Both the position numbers and the translations under genes were made by a program. From the NCBI GenBank assembly GCA_913056495.1, contig CAJXMO010000018.1:16732-80731 (forward strand): 64,000 nt of DNA. Reading direction: 5' to 3'. Below the pieces are notes generated by a model. The model ran no database searches and was not told where the DNA came from. It saw only the letters and a list, made by a program, of their open reading frames with translations. Shown one piece after another: positions 45,541-53,713 of this stretch. Within the stretch, counting starts at the first letter, position 1. Every line of letters starts with the position of its first letter. This DNA comes from an uncultured Alteromonadaceae bacterium. Its GTDB lineage: Bacteria; Pseudomonadota; Gammaproteobacteria; Enterobacterales; Alteromonadaceae.

Positions 45541-48440
45541 TGAAGCCATCTCAGCGTTTAAATGAACCCATGGGCTTATTAATCGACCGCAATAAACCTG
45601 TGCAGTTTAAGTTTGAAAACCAGCTTGTCAGTGGATACGCCGGTGACAGTATCGCCAGTGCTTTAATTGCAAATCAGTCATGGCTGATGTCTCGCTCGTT
45701 CAAATATCACAGACCCAGAGGCCCGTTAACCATGGCCGGGCAAGATGCCAATACCCTGATTCAGTTGGGCGGCGAGCCAAACGTACTGGCCGATCGTCAA
45801 AATATCAGTCAGGACATTCAAGTGCGCGGGCAAAACTATAATGGTTCGCTGGAAAACGATAAAGATGCGGTGTTAGGTTATTTTGGTCGTTTTATGCCAG
45901 TCGGTTTTTATTACCGGTCGTTTTTTAAACCTCTGGGCGCCTGGAAAAAATGGGAAGGCGTTATTCGCGATAAAGCCGGTTTAGGGGTTTTAGATTTAAA
46001 CTTTAAACCCGAATACTATGATAAAAAATATTTATTTGCTGACCTGGTTGTGGTTGGCTCAGGCCCGGCCGGGCTGGCTGCAGCGCTGAAAGCGGCAGAT
46101 GCAGGCGCAACAGTCATACTGGTCGAAGAGCAAACCATTCTGGGCGGTTCATTAACCTATAACCGTTTTGATATTGAAGGTAAAAAAGCGCAAACGCTGC
46201 GCCATGAATTATTAACCAGAGTGACTGAGCATCCGAACATTCAAGTGATGACAGATGCGGTTTGCAATGCCTGGTTTACTGACAACTATCTGCCGGTGAT
46301 TCAGGGCAAACGCATGTACAAAATACGTGCAAAAGAATGCATTCTCGCTTCAGGTGCCTACGAGCAGCATGTGGTATTTCGCAATAACGACTTACCCGGC
46401 GTGATTATGTGTAGTGCGGCCACTCGCTTAATCAAACATTATGCGGTTAAACCGGGCAATAAAGCCGTGGTCTTAACCGGTAATGACGAAGGTTATTACA
46501 CCGCACTGGATTTACTCGAACAGGGCATTGAAGTGGCTGCCATTGTTGATATGCGCGCCCAGGCGCAAGACCCGATTTTATTTGCTTCAGTTGCTGAAAA
46601 AGGGATTTCAATTAAACAGGGGGCAACGGTTTACGAAGCGCTGGCGACAAAAGGCAATAAACATATCAAGGGTGTCGATATACGCCAGATTACCGGCAAA
46701 GGCCAGGTCGCTGACACAGCTGAACTCATTGACTGTGATTTATTATGTATGTCAGCCGGTTTTATGCCTGCCTATCAGATTTTATGTCAGGCGGGGGCAA
46801 AACTGAGTTATGACGATGCGGCTGCTGAATTTAATTTATCCGGTTTACCGGCGCATTTGTATATCGCAGGTTCAGTTAACGGTATTTATAGTCTGGACGC
46901 GGTATTAAAAGATGGCGAAAAAGCGGCATCCGAGGCCCTTAATAGTCTTGGGTTATCCACTGAACCGGTCGCTGACGTTAACTGCGATAAAAAAGTAAAT
47001 TACGACTGGCCTATTTTCAGCCACCCGAAAGGCAAAGATTTTGTTGATTACGATGAAGACTTGCAAGCCAAAGATATTGTTAATGCAACCCGCTTAGGGT
47101 ATCGCGATATTCAGTTGGTTAAGCGTTTTTCAACTGTGGGGATGGGCCCGTCGCAAGGCCGCCATTCAGCGTTGCCAACCGCAAGATTAGTTGCTAATGC
47201 CACTGACCGCAGCGTGACTGAAACCGGGGTGACCACAGCGCGGCCGCCATTTGCACCGGAAAAGCTGGCGCACCTGGCCGGACGAATATTTGACCCTTAT
47301 CAAAGAACGCCGATGCATTATCGCCACCTTGAGCTGGGCGCTAAAATGATCCCGGCGGGTCACTGGCAGCGTCCTGCCTATTATGGCGGCGCAGGCGAGC
47401 GCGATAAATGTATTCAGCTTGAAGCCGATCATGTGCGCAACAAAGTCGGTTTAATTGATGTGAGCACTTTGGGCGGCATTGAGCTCAGAGGGCCGGATGC
47501 GGCTGAATTTATGAACCGGATTTACACTTTTGGTTTTTTAAAGCAACCGGTTGGTAAAACCCGTTATGCGGTGCTGACCAATGAGCACGGTGTGGTGATT
47601 GATGACGGGGTTGCCTGTCGAATTGCGGATGATCATTTTTATGTTACCGCAACCACCAGTGGGGTAACCCGGGTGTATCGTGAAATGACCAAATGGAATG
47701 CTATGTGGCGGTTAGACGTTGATATTTTAAATGTCACCTCGGCTTTTTCAGCGGTCAATTTAGCAGGACCGGATTCGCGCAAAGTATTGGAAAAACTGGC
47801 ACCTGAATTTGACGCCAGTGCTGACGCTTTCCCTTATCTGGCTTACCGTGAAACCAATATTCAGGGCATACCGGCCAGACTGTTACGTGTGGGCTTTGTC
47901 GGCGAGTTAGGCTATGAAATTCACGTACCGGCGCAATATGGTGAAGCCCTCTGGGATTTAATTATGCAGGCCGGTAAGGCATTTCAGATTAAACCTTTTG
48001 GCGTTGAAACCCAAAGGCTGCTGCGGCTGGAAAAAGGCCATATTATTGTCAGCCAGGATACTGACGGTATGAGTCACCCGGGCGAATTGTCACTGGGCTG
48101 GGCGGTGAATCGCAAAAAGCCATTTTTTGTCGGCTGTCGCTCGGTTGACATCATGATGGCCAAACCCATGAAACGAAAATTAGTGGGTTTTAGATTACCG
48201 GCTGACAGCGCAAAGCCAGAGGAAGGGCACTTGGTTATTGAGCAGGGTGAAGTGACAGGCAATATCACATCCTGTGAATATTCACCTGCGGTTAAAGCAA
48301 TTATCGGCATGGCTTTTGCCGGTATAGAACAAAGTGAACCGGGTAGCAAGATAGGCATTCGGGTGGATGGCAAAATGCTTCAGGCCGAAGTCGTTAGCTT
48401 GCCATTTTACGATCCAAAAAACAGTCGTCAGGAGTTGTAA
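45540..48440 (+). CDS. mgdC: N-methylglutamate dehydrogenase subunit C (SoxA-like)
   Basis: A 966-residue large subunit like sarcosine oxidase alpha. N-terminal 2Fe-2S-like domain (about 15-100, FENQLVSGYAGDSIASALIAN and SFKYHRPRGPL), NAD(P)-binding Rossmann fold with LVVVGSGPAGLAAALKA near 170-186 and a second dinucleotide segment KAVVLTGNDEGYYTALDL near 308-325, and a C-terminal GCV_T/folate-binding half (about 590-966) with GLIDVSTLGGIELRGPDAAEF and VGELGYEIHVPAQYGEALWDL. The folate domain is where the methyl-derived methylene joins THF. It is coupled to mgdB by a shared TAATG. Confidence 0.93.
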   Translation: MKPSQRLNEPMGLLIDRNKPVQFKFENQLVSGYAGDSIASALIANQSWLMSRSFKYHRPRGPLTMAGQDANTLIQLGGEPNVLADRQNISQDIQVRGQNYNGSLENDKDAVLGYFGRFMPVGFYYRSFFKPLGAWKKWEGVIRDKAGLGVLDLNFKPEYYDKKYLFADLVVVGSGPAGLAAALKAADAGATVILVEEQTILGGSLTYNRFDIEGKKAQTLRHELLTRVTEHPNIQVMTDAVCNAWFTDNYLPVIQGKRMYKIRAKECILASGAYEQHVVFRNNDLPGVIMCSAATRLIKHYAVKPGNKAVVLTGNDEGYYTALDLLEQGIEVAAIVDMRAQAQDPILFASVAEKGISIKQGATVYEALATKGNKHIKGVDIRQITGKGQVADTAELIDCDLLCMSAGFMPAYQILCQAGAKLSYDDAAAEFNLSGLPAHLYIAGSVNGIYSLDAVLKDGEKAASEALNSLGLSTEPVADVNCDKKVNYDWPIFSHPKGKDFVDYDEDLQAKDIVNATRLGYRDIQLVKRFSTVGMGPSQGRHSALPTARLVANATDRSVTETGVTTARPPFAPEKLAHLAGRIFDPYQRTPMHYRHLELGAKMIPAGHWQRPAYYGGAGERDKCIQLEADHVRNKVGLIDVSTLGGIELRGPDAAEFMNRIYTFGFLKQPVGKTRYAVLTNEHGVVIDDGVACRIADDHFYVTATTSGVTRVYREMTKWNAMWRLDVDILNVTSAFSAVNLAGPDSRKVLEKLAPEFDASADAFPYLAYRETNIQGIPARLLRVGFVGELGYEIHVPAQYGEALWDLIMQAGKAFQIKPFGVETQRLLRLEKGHIIVSQDTDGMSHPGELSLGWAVNRKKPFFVGCRSVDIMMAKPMKRKLVGFRLPADSAKPEEGHLVIEQGEVTGNITSCEYSPAVKAIIGMAFAGIEQSEPGSKIGIRVDGKMLQAEVVSLPFYDPKNSRQEL

Positions 48441-48441
48441 T

Positions 48442-49131
48442 ATGAATATGTCAGACACTCAACCCAGCTTAAAACGCAGTTTATTATACCGAACGACAAC
48501 CGGTGAACATTATAAACAACAGGATGGTGGCATGCTGGTTGCCCAATTTTCGGCTAATGATGCTGAACAGGCCAAACGCTGTGGCTTGCTTGATTTATCG
48601 GTAGCCAGACGAACCGGGCTCAGAGGTAAAAATGCGCCTTCGGTGCTGAGCGAACACCTGCCGGGTATGGCGAATACCAGTGTGATTCAGGCTAATTTTG
48701 CCGAGCAACTGTCAACCGGTGAGTGGGTACTGCGTTTGGGTAAAACCGAATATTGGGTATTAAGCTCGTTAACCGGCACAAATGCATCACTCGATGCACT
48801 GGATCAGGCTGCCAGTCAAACCGCCGATTGCTATCCGCTTTATTGTCAAAGCAGTCATGCCTGGTTTGTATTGACCGGAGACTACATCAGCGAGGTGATG
48901 GCCAAGCTGTGCGCGGTGGATTTAAACGAACGCGTCTTTCCGGTTGGCAAAATCGCCCAAACTTCAGTTGCCCGGGTGAATGCGATTGTCGTTAAGCAAA
49001 CCTATCAGGGCATACCTGCGTTTTCTATTTTAAGTGATAGCTCAAGTGCAGAATATCTCTGGCTGGCAATACTGGACGCAATGCAGGAGTTTAATGGGCA
49101 AGCCATTGGCGCGGATGTACTGACTGTGTAG
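48442..49131 (+). CDS. mgdD: N-methylglutamate dehydrogenase subunit D (SoxG-like)
   Basis: A 229-residue gamma-type subunit related to GCV_T/SoxG. RCGLLDLSVARRTGLRGKNAP near 45-65, EQLSTGEWVLRLGKTEYWVLS near 86-106 and PVGKIAQTSVARVNAIVVKQ near 165-184 are visible. ATG 48442 is chosen because CAGGAG lies 7 bases upstream; a longer frame reaches into mgdC. It probably helps hold the folate domain. A terminator follows, closing the gmaS to mgdD run. Confidence 0.85.
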   Translation: MNMSDTQPSLKRSLLYRTTTGEHYKQQDGGMLVAQFSANDAEQAKRCGLLDLSVARRTGLRGKNAPSVLSEHLPGMANTSVIQANFAEQLSTGEWVLRLGKTEYWVLSSLTGTNASLDALDQAASQTADCYPLYCQSSHAWFVLTGDYISEVMAKLCAVDLNERVFPVGKIAQTSVARVNAIVVKQTYQGIPAFSILSDSSSAEYLWLAILDAMQEFNGQAIGADVLTV

Positions 49132-49172
49132 ACCAAGCCTAAACCTAAACAATTAATACAACCTGAGTGTTT

Positions 49173-49205
49173 GGCCGCCTTGTTTTTTCGGGCGGTCTTT
49201 TTTTT
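49173..49205 (+). terminator. Terminator after mgdD
   Basis: GGCCGCC pairs with GGCGGTC (one G-T pair) across a T-rich loop and is followed by nine T residues. It separates the N-methylglutamate operon from the dimethylamine monooxygenase genes. Confidence 0.85.
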
Positions 49206-49274
49206 ATCTTGAATGTTTATTTATTGAATAAAATTACTTTAAAAACAGGCAACTGATACCAAGCTTCCCCCAAA

Positions 49275-49310
49275 AGGAGTACCCCTTTTTATGGATTGGT
49301 TAATCTGATT
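49275..49310 (+). promoter_or_regulatory. Candidate operator upstream of the dmm genes
   Basis: AGGAGTACCCCT at 49275-49286 is a near-palindrome containing TACCCCT, which fits the NarL-type heptamer TACYYMT. The following bases TTTATGGATTGGTTAAT...CTGAT resemble those after AGGGGTACTCCT at 55039, in the same orientation to the downstream gene. It lies 83 bases before the dmmA ATG. Confidence 0.65.
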
Positions 49311-49368
49311 TATTGAAATATTATTTCTTGGTAGGAATATTTTTCAGGGCAATATTTGGAGGTATCAG

Positions 49369-49896
49369 ATGCAAGACGAGTCTATAAAATCAGTTAGCAG
49401 CCGGCCGGTTTATCCACCGGTTGAAATAAATATTAATGCAGCCTATCACTTGTTTATTACAGAGCCATCAGCCAGTTCAAAAGTGGGCAATTTACTACAG
49501 CAAACCGCTGCTAAAACCCATCAGCTAATTGAAAGTGACAATATTGAAGAGTTGAAACTGCAACTAACTGAATTAATTGGCACGCTGCCACTGGCCACCT
49601 CAGTCTATCTGGCCGGTCGAGAAACCTATATGTGGCAAGTTTATGCAGTGTTAGCTGAACTTGGGTTTATAAAAGAACAGATTGAGATGCTAACCCCCAC
49701 GGATAATAGCCGAACCGTATTTTGCTGCCACTGTTACACCCAAACCCATCAGGTCGCTGCAGCTCCGTTTGAATGCGAAGGTTGTGGCTTGCCGCTAACC
49801 GTAACTGACCATTTTTCTAAACGCTTGGGTTCGTATTTTGGCTTTCAGGTTAACGCTGAGGCAAAAGATGAATTACCGGCAGCGGAGGCATTTTAA
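49369..49896 (+). CDS. dmmA: Dimethylamine monooxygenase subunit DmmA-like
   Basis: A 175-residue protein of the DmmA family, a part of bacterial dimethylamine monooxygenase, which with O2 and reductant turns dimethylamine into methylamine and formaldehyde. SRPVYPPVEININAAYHLFI lies near the N-terminus, ATSVYLAGRETYMWQVYAVL near 79-98, and the C-terminal zinc-ribbon-like segment CCHCYTQTHQ...CEGCGLPL near 121-146 followed by DHFSKRLGSYFGFQV. RBS GGAGG. The subunit letter follows the family name as I recall it. It is followed after one base by the reductase. Confidence 0.82.
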   Translation: MQDESIKSVSSRPVYPPVEININAAYHLFITEPSASSKVGNLLQQTAAKTHQLIESDNIEELKLQLTELIGTLPLATSVYLAGRETYMWQVYAVLAELGFIKEQIEMLTPTDNSRTVFCCHCYTQTHQVAAAPFECEGCGLPLTVTDHFSKRLGSYFGFQVNAEAKDELPAAEAF

Positions 49897-49897
49897 G

Positions 49898-50845
49898 ATG
49901 ACAGATACATTCAAAGTGACAGTCACTGATATTCAAACGGTTGCAAGCAGCATCAAAGAATTTACCTTGAGCCCGGTCGAGGGGCAACTCATTCCTTTTT
50001 CTGCCGGTTCACACATAGTGGTCGAAATGCCGACTGAAGAGAAAACCTACAAAAATGCTTATTCTCTGCTAAGTCAACCGGATGATCCCAGCCACTATAA
50101 AATAGCCGTTCGTTTGCAAGATAACTCGCGCGGTGGCTCTGTGTATATGCATACGCAGGTCAAAGTCGGCGATAGCTTAACCATAAGTGCACCGGCCAAC
50201 CGGTTTGCGCCGCTTTGGCAAGCAAAAAAACATATTTTAATTGCCGGTGGTATTGGCATTACCCCGTTTTTATCTTACCTGCCGGAATTTGAGCGCAGGG
50301 GGGAAGATTATGAGCTGCATTATTTATATCGCGGCGGGCAAACTGGCGCTTACTGCAATGAATTAAGTGAGCAACTGGGTGACAGATTATTTTGTTACGA
50401 CTCAGCCACCAGCCCGCGCTGCAATATTGAAAATTTAATGAGCCAGCGCGCACCCGGCACGCATTTTTATATTTGTGGCCCTGAAAAACTGATTGAAGCG
50501 GTTATGACAACCGCTAAACAACTGGGCATTGCCGCCGGTTATATTCACTTTGAAGAATTTGCTGCGCCTAAACCGGGTAATGCATTTGAGCTTGAGCTTA
50601 AATCCAGCGGCCGTTTACTGAATGTCAGTGAAGAAGAGAGCATGCTCGAAGCGATAGAAAAATCCGGTATTGAAATCCCTAACTTGTGCCGCGGCGGGGT
50701 ATGTGGGCAATGTGTATGTCGTGTCAGCCAAGGCAAAATCGACCACAGAGATACTTTTTTAACTGAGCAGGAGCGTAGCTCCGGAGATGTGATTATGCCC
50801 TGTGTGTCGCGCGCTGCGGGCGAGCGACTCACCCTGGATATTTAA
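49898..50845 (+). CDS. Flavin/2Fe-2S reductase of dimethylamine monooxygenase (PDR/VanB type)
   Basis: A 315-residue NAD(P)H-dependent electron-transfer protein. FAD/FMN domain (about 1-100, SAGSHIVVEMP and KNAYSLLSQP), NAD domain (about 105-215, HILIAGGIGITPFLSYL) and a C-terminal plant-type 2Fe-2S domain (about 230-315) with C-x4-C-x2-C in LCRGGVCGQCVC and a last Cys in VIMPCVSRA. It should pass electrons from NAD(P)H to the heme N-demethylase partner. ATG 49898 follows the dmmA stop directly. Subunit letter not assigned because naming varies. Confidence 0.88.
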   Translation: MTDTFKVTVTDIQTVASSIKEFTLSPVEGQLIPFSAGSHIVVEMPTEEKTYKNAYSLLSQPDDPSHYKIAVRLQDNSRGGSVYMHTQVKVGDSLTISAPANRFAPLWQAKKHILIAGGIGITPFLSYLPEFERRGEDYELHYLYRGGQTGAYCNELSEQLGDRLFCYDSATSPRCNIENLMSQRAPGTHFYICGPEKLIEAVMTTAKQLGIAAGYIHFEEFAAPKPGNAFELELKSSGRLLNVSEEESMLEAIEKSGIEIPNLCRGGVCGQCVCRVSQGKIDHRDTFLTEQERSSGDVIMPCVSRAAGERLTLDI

Positions 50846-50896
50846 TTAAGGCCAGTGTTTGATGCCGGTCAGAGCTTATCGATAAAAGAGATTATT

Positions 50897-51925
50897 ATGA
50901 ATATTGCAATCAATAAAATTCAAACTTTCCGAGACGACTTCACCTATAGCAACAGCCCGGAAGCCATTGCGCGGTTCCCATTTCCGTTTACCGATGATGA
51001 ATATAAATACACAGTCAACATGGAGCCACATCAACCTAAAGATGGTGAAAACTCAGTATATGCCAGATTTTTTGATATTGATGAGCACTACTTGTCTGAA
51101 ATGAAGGAGCGCAGTTTAGTATTGGCTGAAATGCCTAAACGCTGTTTGGTGATGCCTCATATGGAGCTGGCCTGCTGGGATATGATTGAAAAAATCATGA
51201 CGAGTTTAGCGGCACAATACCCGCAGCACTTTTCGCTGACGCAAGATGGTGATAACTGGTGTTGGGAAAACAAGTTACTGAATATAAAAGACAGCTTTGT
51301 ATTTGGGGATAGCAGCACTTTGCCTAAACCGCCGATGGAATATATTGGCCGCCAGATACAGGGCGATTTTGCTTTATTAGATCAAAGAGACGATGATCTG
51401 TTTTTAGATGCCGGTATAGTAACTTGCCCGGCTGACTGGTCATTAATGTTTGACGCTGGCATGAGTTTTAGCGAATGGCATGGCCCTGTGCCTATGGCAC
51501 CATCACAAAATATATTTGAGCGGGCATTAAAATATTTGGTTGCGATTCCGGTTGGGCGACCTGTGCGCCGTTTAAACTGGACATTAACCGTAAATGCACG
51601 CATGGATACCGCATCAGAAACCTACCATAAATGGGGTCATGAGCGCAGTGAAGTTAATGCTGAAAATGTAGCCGAAAAAGTGCATTTACGGGTAGAGCTG
51701 CAAGTGATTGACCGTATGCCGCGCAGCAACGCACTTATGTTCAGTATTCGCACTTATTTAATCAGCCTGGCAGATATCAGCACAAATCCACAATGGGCCC
51801 AGCGCATGCACAGAGTTATCAAAACTTTGCCACCGGCATTAATTGAATATAAAGGGTTTGCCCGCTACCACCAGCATGTTGTGGACTACCTTGCGCAATT
51901 TGATGAGTCAGCAGCGGGGGACTAA
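50897..51925 (+). CDS. Heme-dependent oxidative N-demethylase (DUF3445), dimethylamine monooxygenase catalytic subunit
   Basis: A 342-residue protein of the DUF3445/heme-dependent oxidative N-demethylase family. RFPFPFTDDEYKYTVNMEP near 27-45, CLVMPHMELACWDMIEKI near 80-97, FDAGMSFSEWHGPVPM near 185-200 and AKYL-like/GRPVRRLNWTLTVN near 222-235 are conserved features, as is DRMPRSNALMFSIRTYL near 274-290. It probably carries the heme that oxidises the N-methyl group of dimethylamine. ATG 50897 follows AAAGAG; a longer frame opens at 50855. Its TAA overlaps the SMR gene start. Confidence 0.85.
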   Translation: MNIAINKIQTFRDDFTYSNSPEAIARFPFPFTDDEYKYTVNMEPHQPKDGENSVYARFFDIDEHYLSEMKERSLVLAEMPKRCLVMPHMELACWDMIEKIMTSLAAQYPQHFSLTQDGDNWCWENKLLNIKDSFVFGDSSTLPKPPMEYIGRQIQGDFALLDQRDDDLFLDAGIVTCPADWSLMFDAGMSFSEWHGPVPMAPSQNIFERALKYLVAIPVGRPVRRLNWTLTVNARMDTASETYHKWGHERSEVNAENVAEKVHLRVELQVIDRMPRSNALMFSIRTYLISLADISTNPQWAQRMHRVIKTLPPALIEYKGFARYHQHVVDYLAQFDESAAGD

Positions 51926-52239
51926 TGGGGTGGATATATTTAGCCATAGCCGGTGCGCTTGAATGCTGCTGGGCGATTGGCCTGTATCATAGTGACGGTT
52001 TTAGTAAATTCTGGCCGTCACTGATAAGTGTATTACTGATTGTATTAAGTTTAGGTTTGCTGTCGCTTTCGCTGCGCACTATTCCGGTTGGCACCGCCTA
52101 TGCCGTGTGGAGCGGAATAGGGGCCAGCATACTGGCGATCTACGGCATCATTTTTATGGGCGAATCAGCCAGCTATTTACGCTTATTATGTATTTTTGCA
52201 ATTATCAGCGGTGTGGTCGGGCTTAAATATTTGCATTAA
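51925..52239 (+). CDS. SMR family small multidrug/quaternary amine transporter
   Basis: A 104-residue four-helix inner-membrane transporter of the SMR/SugE-EmrE family. MGWIYLAIAGALECCWAIGLYHSDGF has the key Glu at residue 13 of the first helix, and GTAYAVWSGIGASILAIYGIIFMGE near 56-80 is the SMR hallmark. SugE types export quaternary ammonium or guanidinium ions. Its ATG shares one base with the stop of the N-demethylase gene, so it is translated with the dmm set. Transport of methylated amines is an inference from this coupling. Confidence 0.87.
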   Translation: MGWIYLAIAGALECCWAIGLYHSDGFSKFWPSLISVLLIVLSLGLLSLSLRTIPVGTAYAVWSGIGASILAIYGIIFMGESASYLRLLCIFAIISGVVGLKYLH

Positions 52240-52271
52240 CTATCCGCATTTTAGCCGGGGAACAAAGCCTT

Positions 52272-52335
52272 GGTAGCAGCGGGTTTGCCCCGCGTCTGGT
52301 TTCCACGCTCTGCGTGGTAACCGGAAGGCAAGCGC
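52272..52335. repeat. REP-like repeat with GGTTTCCACGC hairpin
   Basis: GGTAGCAGCGGGTTTGCCCCGC is followed by the near-perfect hairpin GGTTTCCACGC-TCT-GCGTGGTAACC (52298-52322). Both parts resemble widespread gammaproteobacterial intergenic repeats of the GTTCCCACGC...GCGTGGGAAC type. Confidence 0.7.
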
Positions 52336-52497
52336 CAGGTACCAGGATATGAGTGATTTACAATCCAGTTTTTACCCGAATGAAACTGGTTTTATGTCTG
52401 GTTAGAGCGAGAGGTGGATCTTGAATCGTTTTTAGTAAGCCACCAATTGAGATAAAAACTTTAGTTTATTTCGCCATAAATGGCGACCTGCAATGAA

Positions 52498-52556
52498 TCG
52501 TAGCAGCGGGTTTACCCCGGAAATAATTCACGCGAGCAAGCTTCGCGCCTACCCAA
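52498..52556. repeat. REP-like repeat (GTAGCAGCGGGTTTACCCCG)
   Basis: A second copy of the GTAGCAGCGGGTTT-CCCCG unit, followed by CACGCGAGCAAGCTTCGCGCC, whose arms pair imperfectly. Same class as the unit at 52272. Confidence 0.65.
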
Positions 52557-52640
52557 ATATAAACTCTAGGTGTCAAGCTTGGTGGTGCAGGGTGCAGACC
52601 TAATATAAACAATTCTATGATAAAGCGATAAGCCGAGTCT

Positions 52641-52728
52641 TGTAGGTTGGGTCGAACGAAGTGAATCCCAACAATTATATTTAATAACGCTAAATGTTGG
52701 GATTCGCCTAGGGTCATTCCAACCTACC
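52641..52728. repeat. GTAGGTTGGG...CCCAACA inverted repeat
   Basis: Left arm GTAGGTTGG...GAATCCCAACA (52642-52673) and right arm TGTTGGGATTC...CCAACCTAC (52695-52727) form a long inverted repeat. It belongs to a common intergenic repeat type in proteobacteria. Confidence 0.75.
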
Positions 52729-52987
52729 AAATTTTCTATATTTGGTTCACGTAAACGTCCGCTCTGTACTCAAAGCAGTGTCTTTAACCTGGAAAATAAC
52801 GCATCTTCATGATACGCAAATTCCTCATTTTTGATCTTGCAGATTTAAACCCGCAGAGCAATTGCAGTTAAATCTACTTTTTATGATTCTTGCATGAGTA
52901 AAGCACAAAAAGAATAGCAAATACGATAAATGCTAATCCATTATTGTTTTGCCAATACACCCCAACACAGGGCAAAATATGTCATTG

Positions 52988-53713
52988 TTATCCAGCGTTA
53001 AGATTGGTTTCTTCAATATTGTGTTTATGCGCCCAGGCAGCCAGTTCCAGCCGGGAGTGTAATTTAAGTTTGCGCAGCAGGCTTTTTACATACACTTTGA
53101 CTGTACCGTCGCTGATCCCTAATTGTCTGGCAATGAGTTTGTTATTCAGGCCTTGGGCAATATAACCCAGGGTTTGTTTTTCTCGCTCGGTTAATTCATC
53201 CAGCAAATGAGTTGGCTTTACAGGCGTGATTTCTGCTGGCATAACCGGCTGCGGGGCGAGATTATCAGCTCTGAAGTGCTCGGCAATTCGGGTGAGGGAT
53301 GCTGGGTTTAATACAAATTGCCCTTGATATACGGCTTTAATCTGGCGGATGAGTTCATCCGGCAGCGTATCTTTTTGTAAAAAGCCATTGGTGCCCAGGC
53401 GCATGGCTTCGAGCAGTTTTTCTTCTTCAGTGCAGGCCGTCATTATGATGATTTTTAGCGTTTGATTGAGCTGACGAATTGTTTTTAACACCTGCAAGCC
53501 AGACATATCCGGCATTTGCAAATCAAGTAGTAGCAGATCAGCTGAGTGGTGTTGTAAATACTCAAGTAAGCTTGTGCCCTGATCAAATTCAGCCTGAACT
53601 TGCATGCCGGCACTGTCATTAATCAGTTCGGCCAAACCTCGTCTGAACAGCGGGTGGTCATCCAGCAGGACTATTTTTATTTGCTCTGTCTGGTTGGTCA
53701 TTGCATCAGTCAT
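52988..53713 (-). CDS. NarL/FixJ-type response regulator
   Basis: A 241-residue DNA-binding response regulator. Receiver domain (about 8-125) with IVLLDDHPLFRRGL and phospho-acceptor Asp in LLLLDLQMPDMSG near residue 60. LuxR-type helix-turn-helix (about 168-232) with LTEREKQTLGYIAQGLNNK and GISDGTVKVYVKSLLRKLKL. It overlaps the sensor kinase gene upstream by 8 bases and is made with it. Its likely targets, by position and by the NarL-like heptamers, are the dmm genes and the cupin-amt genes; this is inference. Confidence 0.93.
   Translation of the reverse strand: MTDAMTNQTEQIKIVLLDDHPLFRRGLAELINDSAGMQVQAEFDQGTSLLEYLQHHSADLLLLDLQMPDMSGLQVLKTIRQLNQTLKIIIMTACTEEEKLLEAMRLGTNGFLQKDTLPDELIRQIKAVYQGQFVLNPASLTRIAEHFRADNLAPQPVMPAEITPVKPTHLLDELTEREKQTLGYIAQGLNNKLIARQLGISDGTVKVYVKSLLRKLKLHSRLELAAWAHKHNIEETNLNAG

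Larger units (their letters stand above)
52240..52987. other. 748-bp spacer filled with REP-like repeats, no gene seen
   Basis: No credible gene lies between the SMR transporter and the response regulator. The first 490 bases hold at least three palindromic or clustered REP-like units, listed separately; the rest is AT-rich and featureless by eye. A reverse-strand frame at 52466-52717 runs through the repeats and is not believed. Confidence 0.7.

Noticed and set aside
43979..49131. Annotation as heterotetrameric sarcosine oxidase (soxBDAG)
   Set aside because: The subunits are homologous, but no glyA or glycine betaine genes are adjacent, whereas the N-methylglutamate synthase genes are.
52466..52717. 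83-residue reverse reading frame
   Set aside because: It lies entirely within REP-like repeats, has no RBS and no recognisable protein features.
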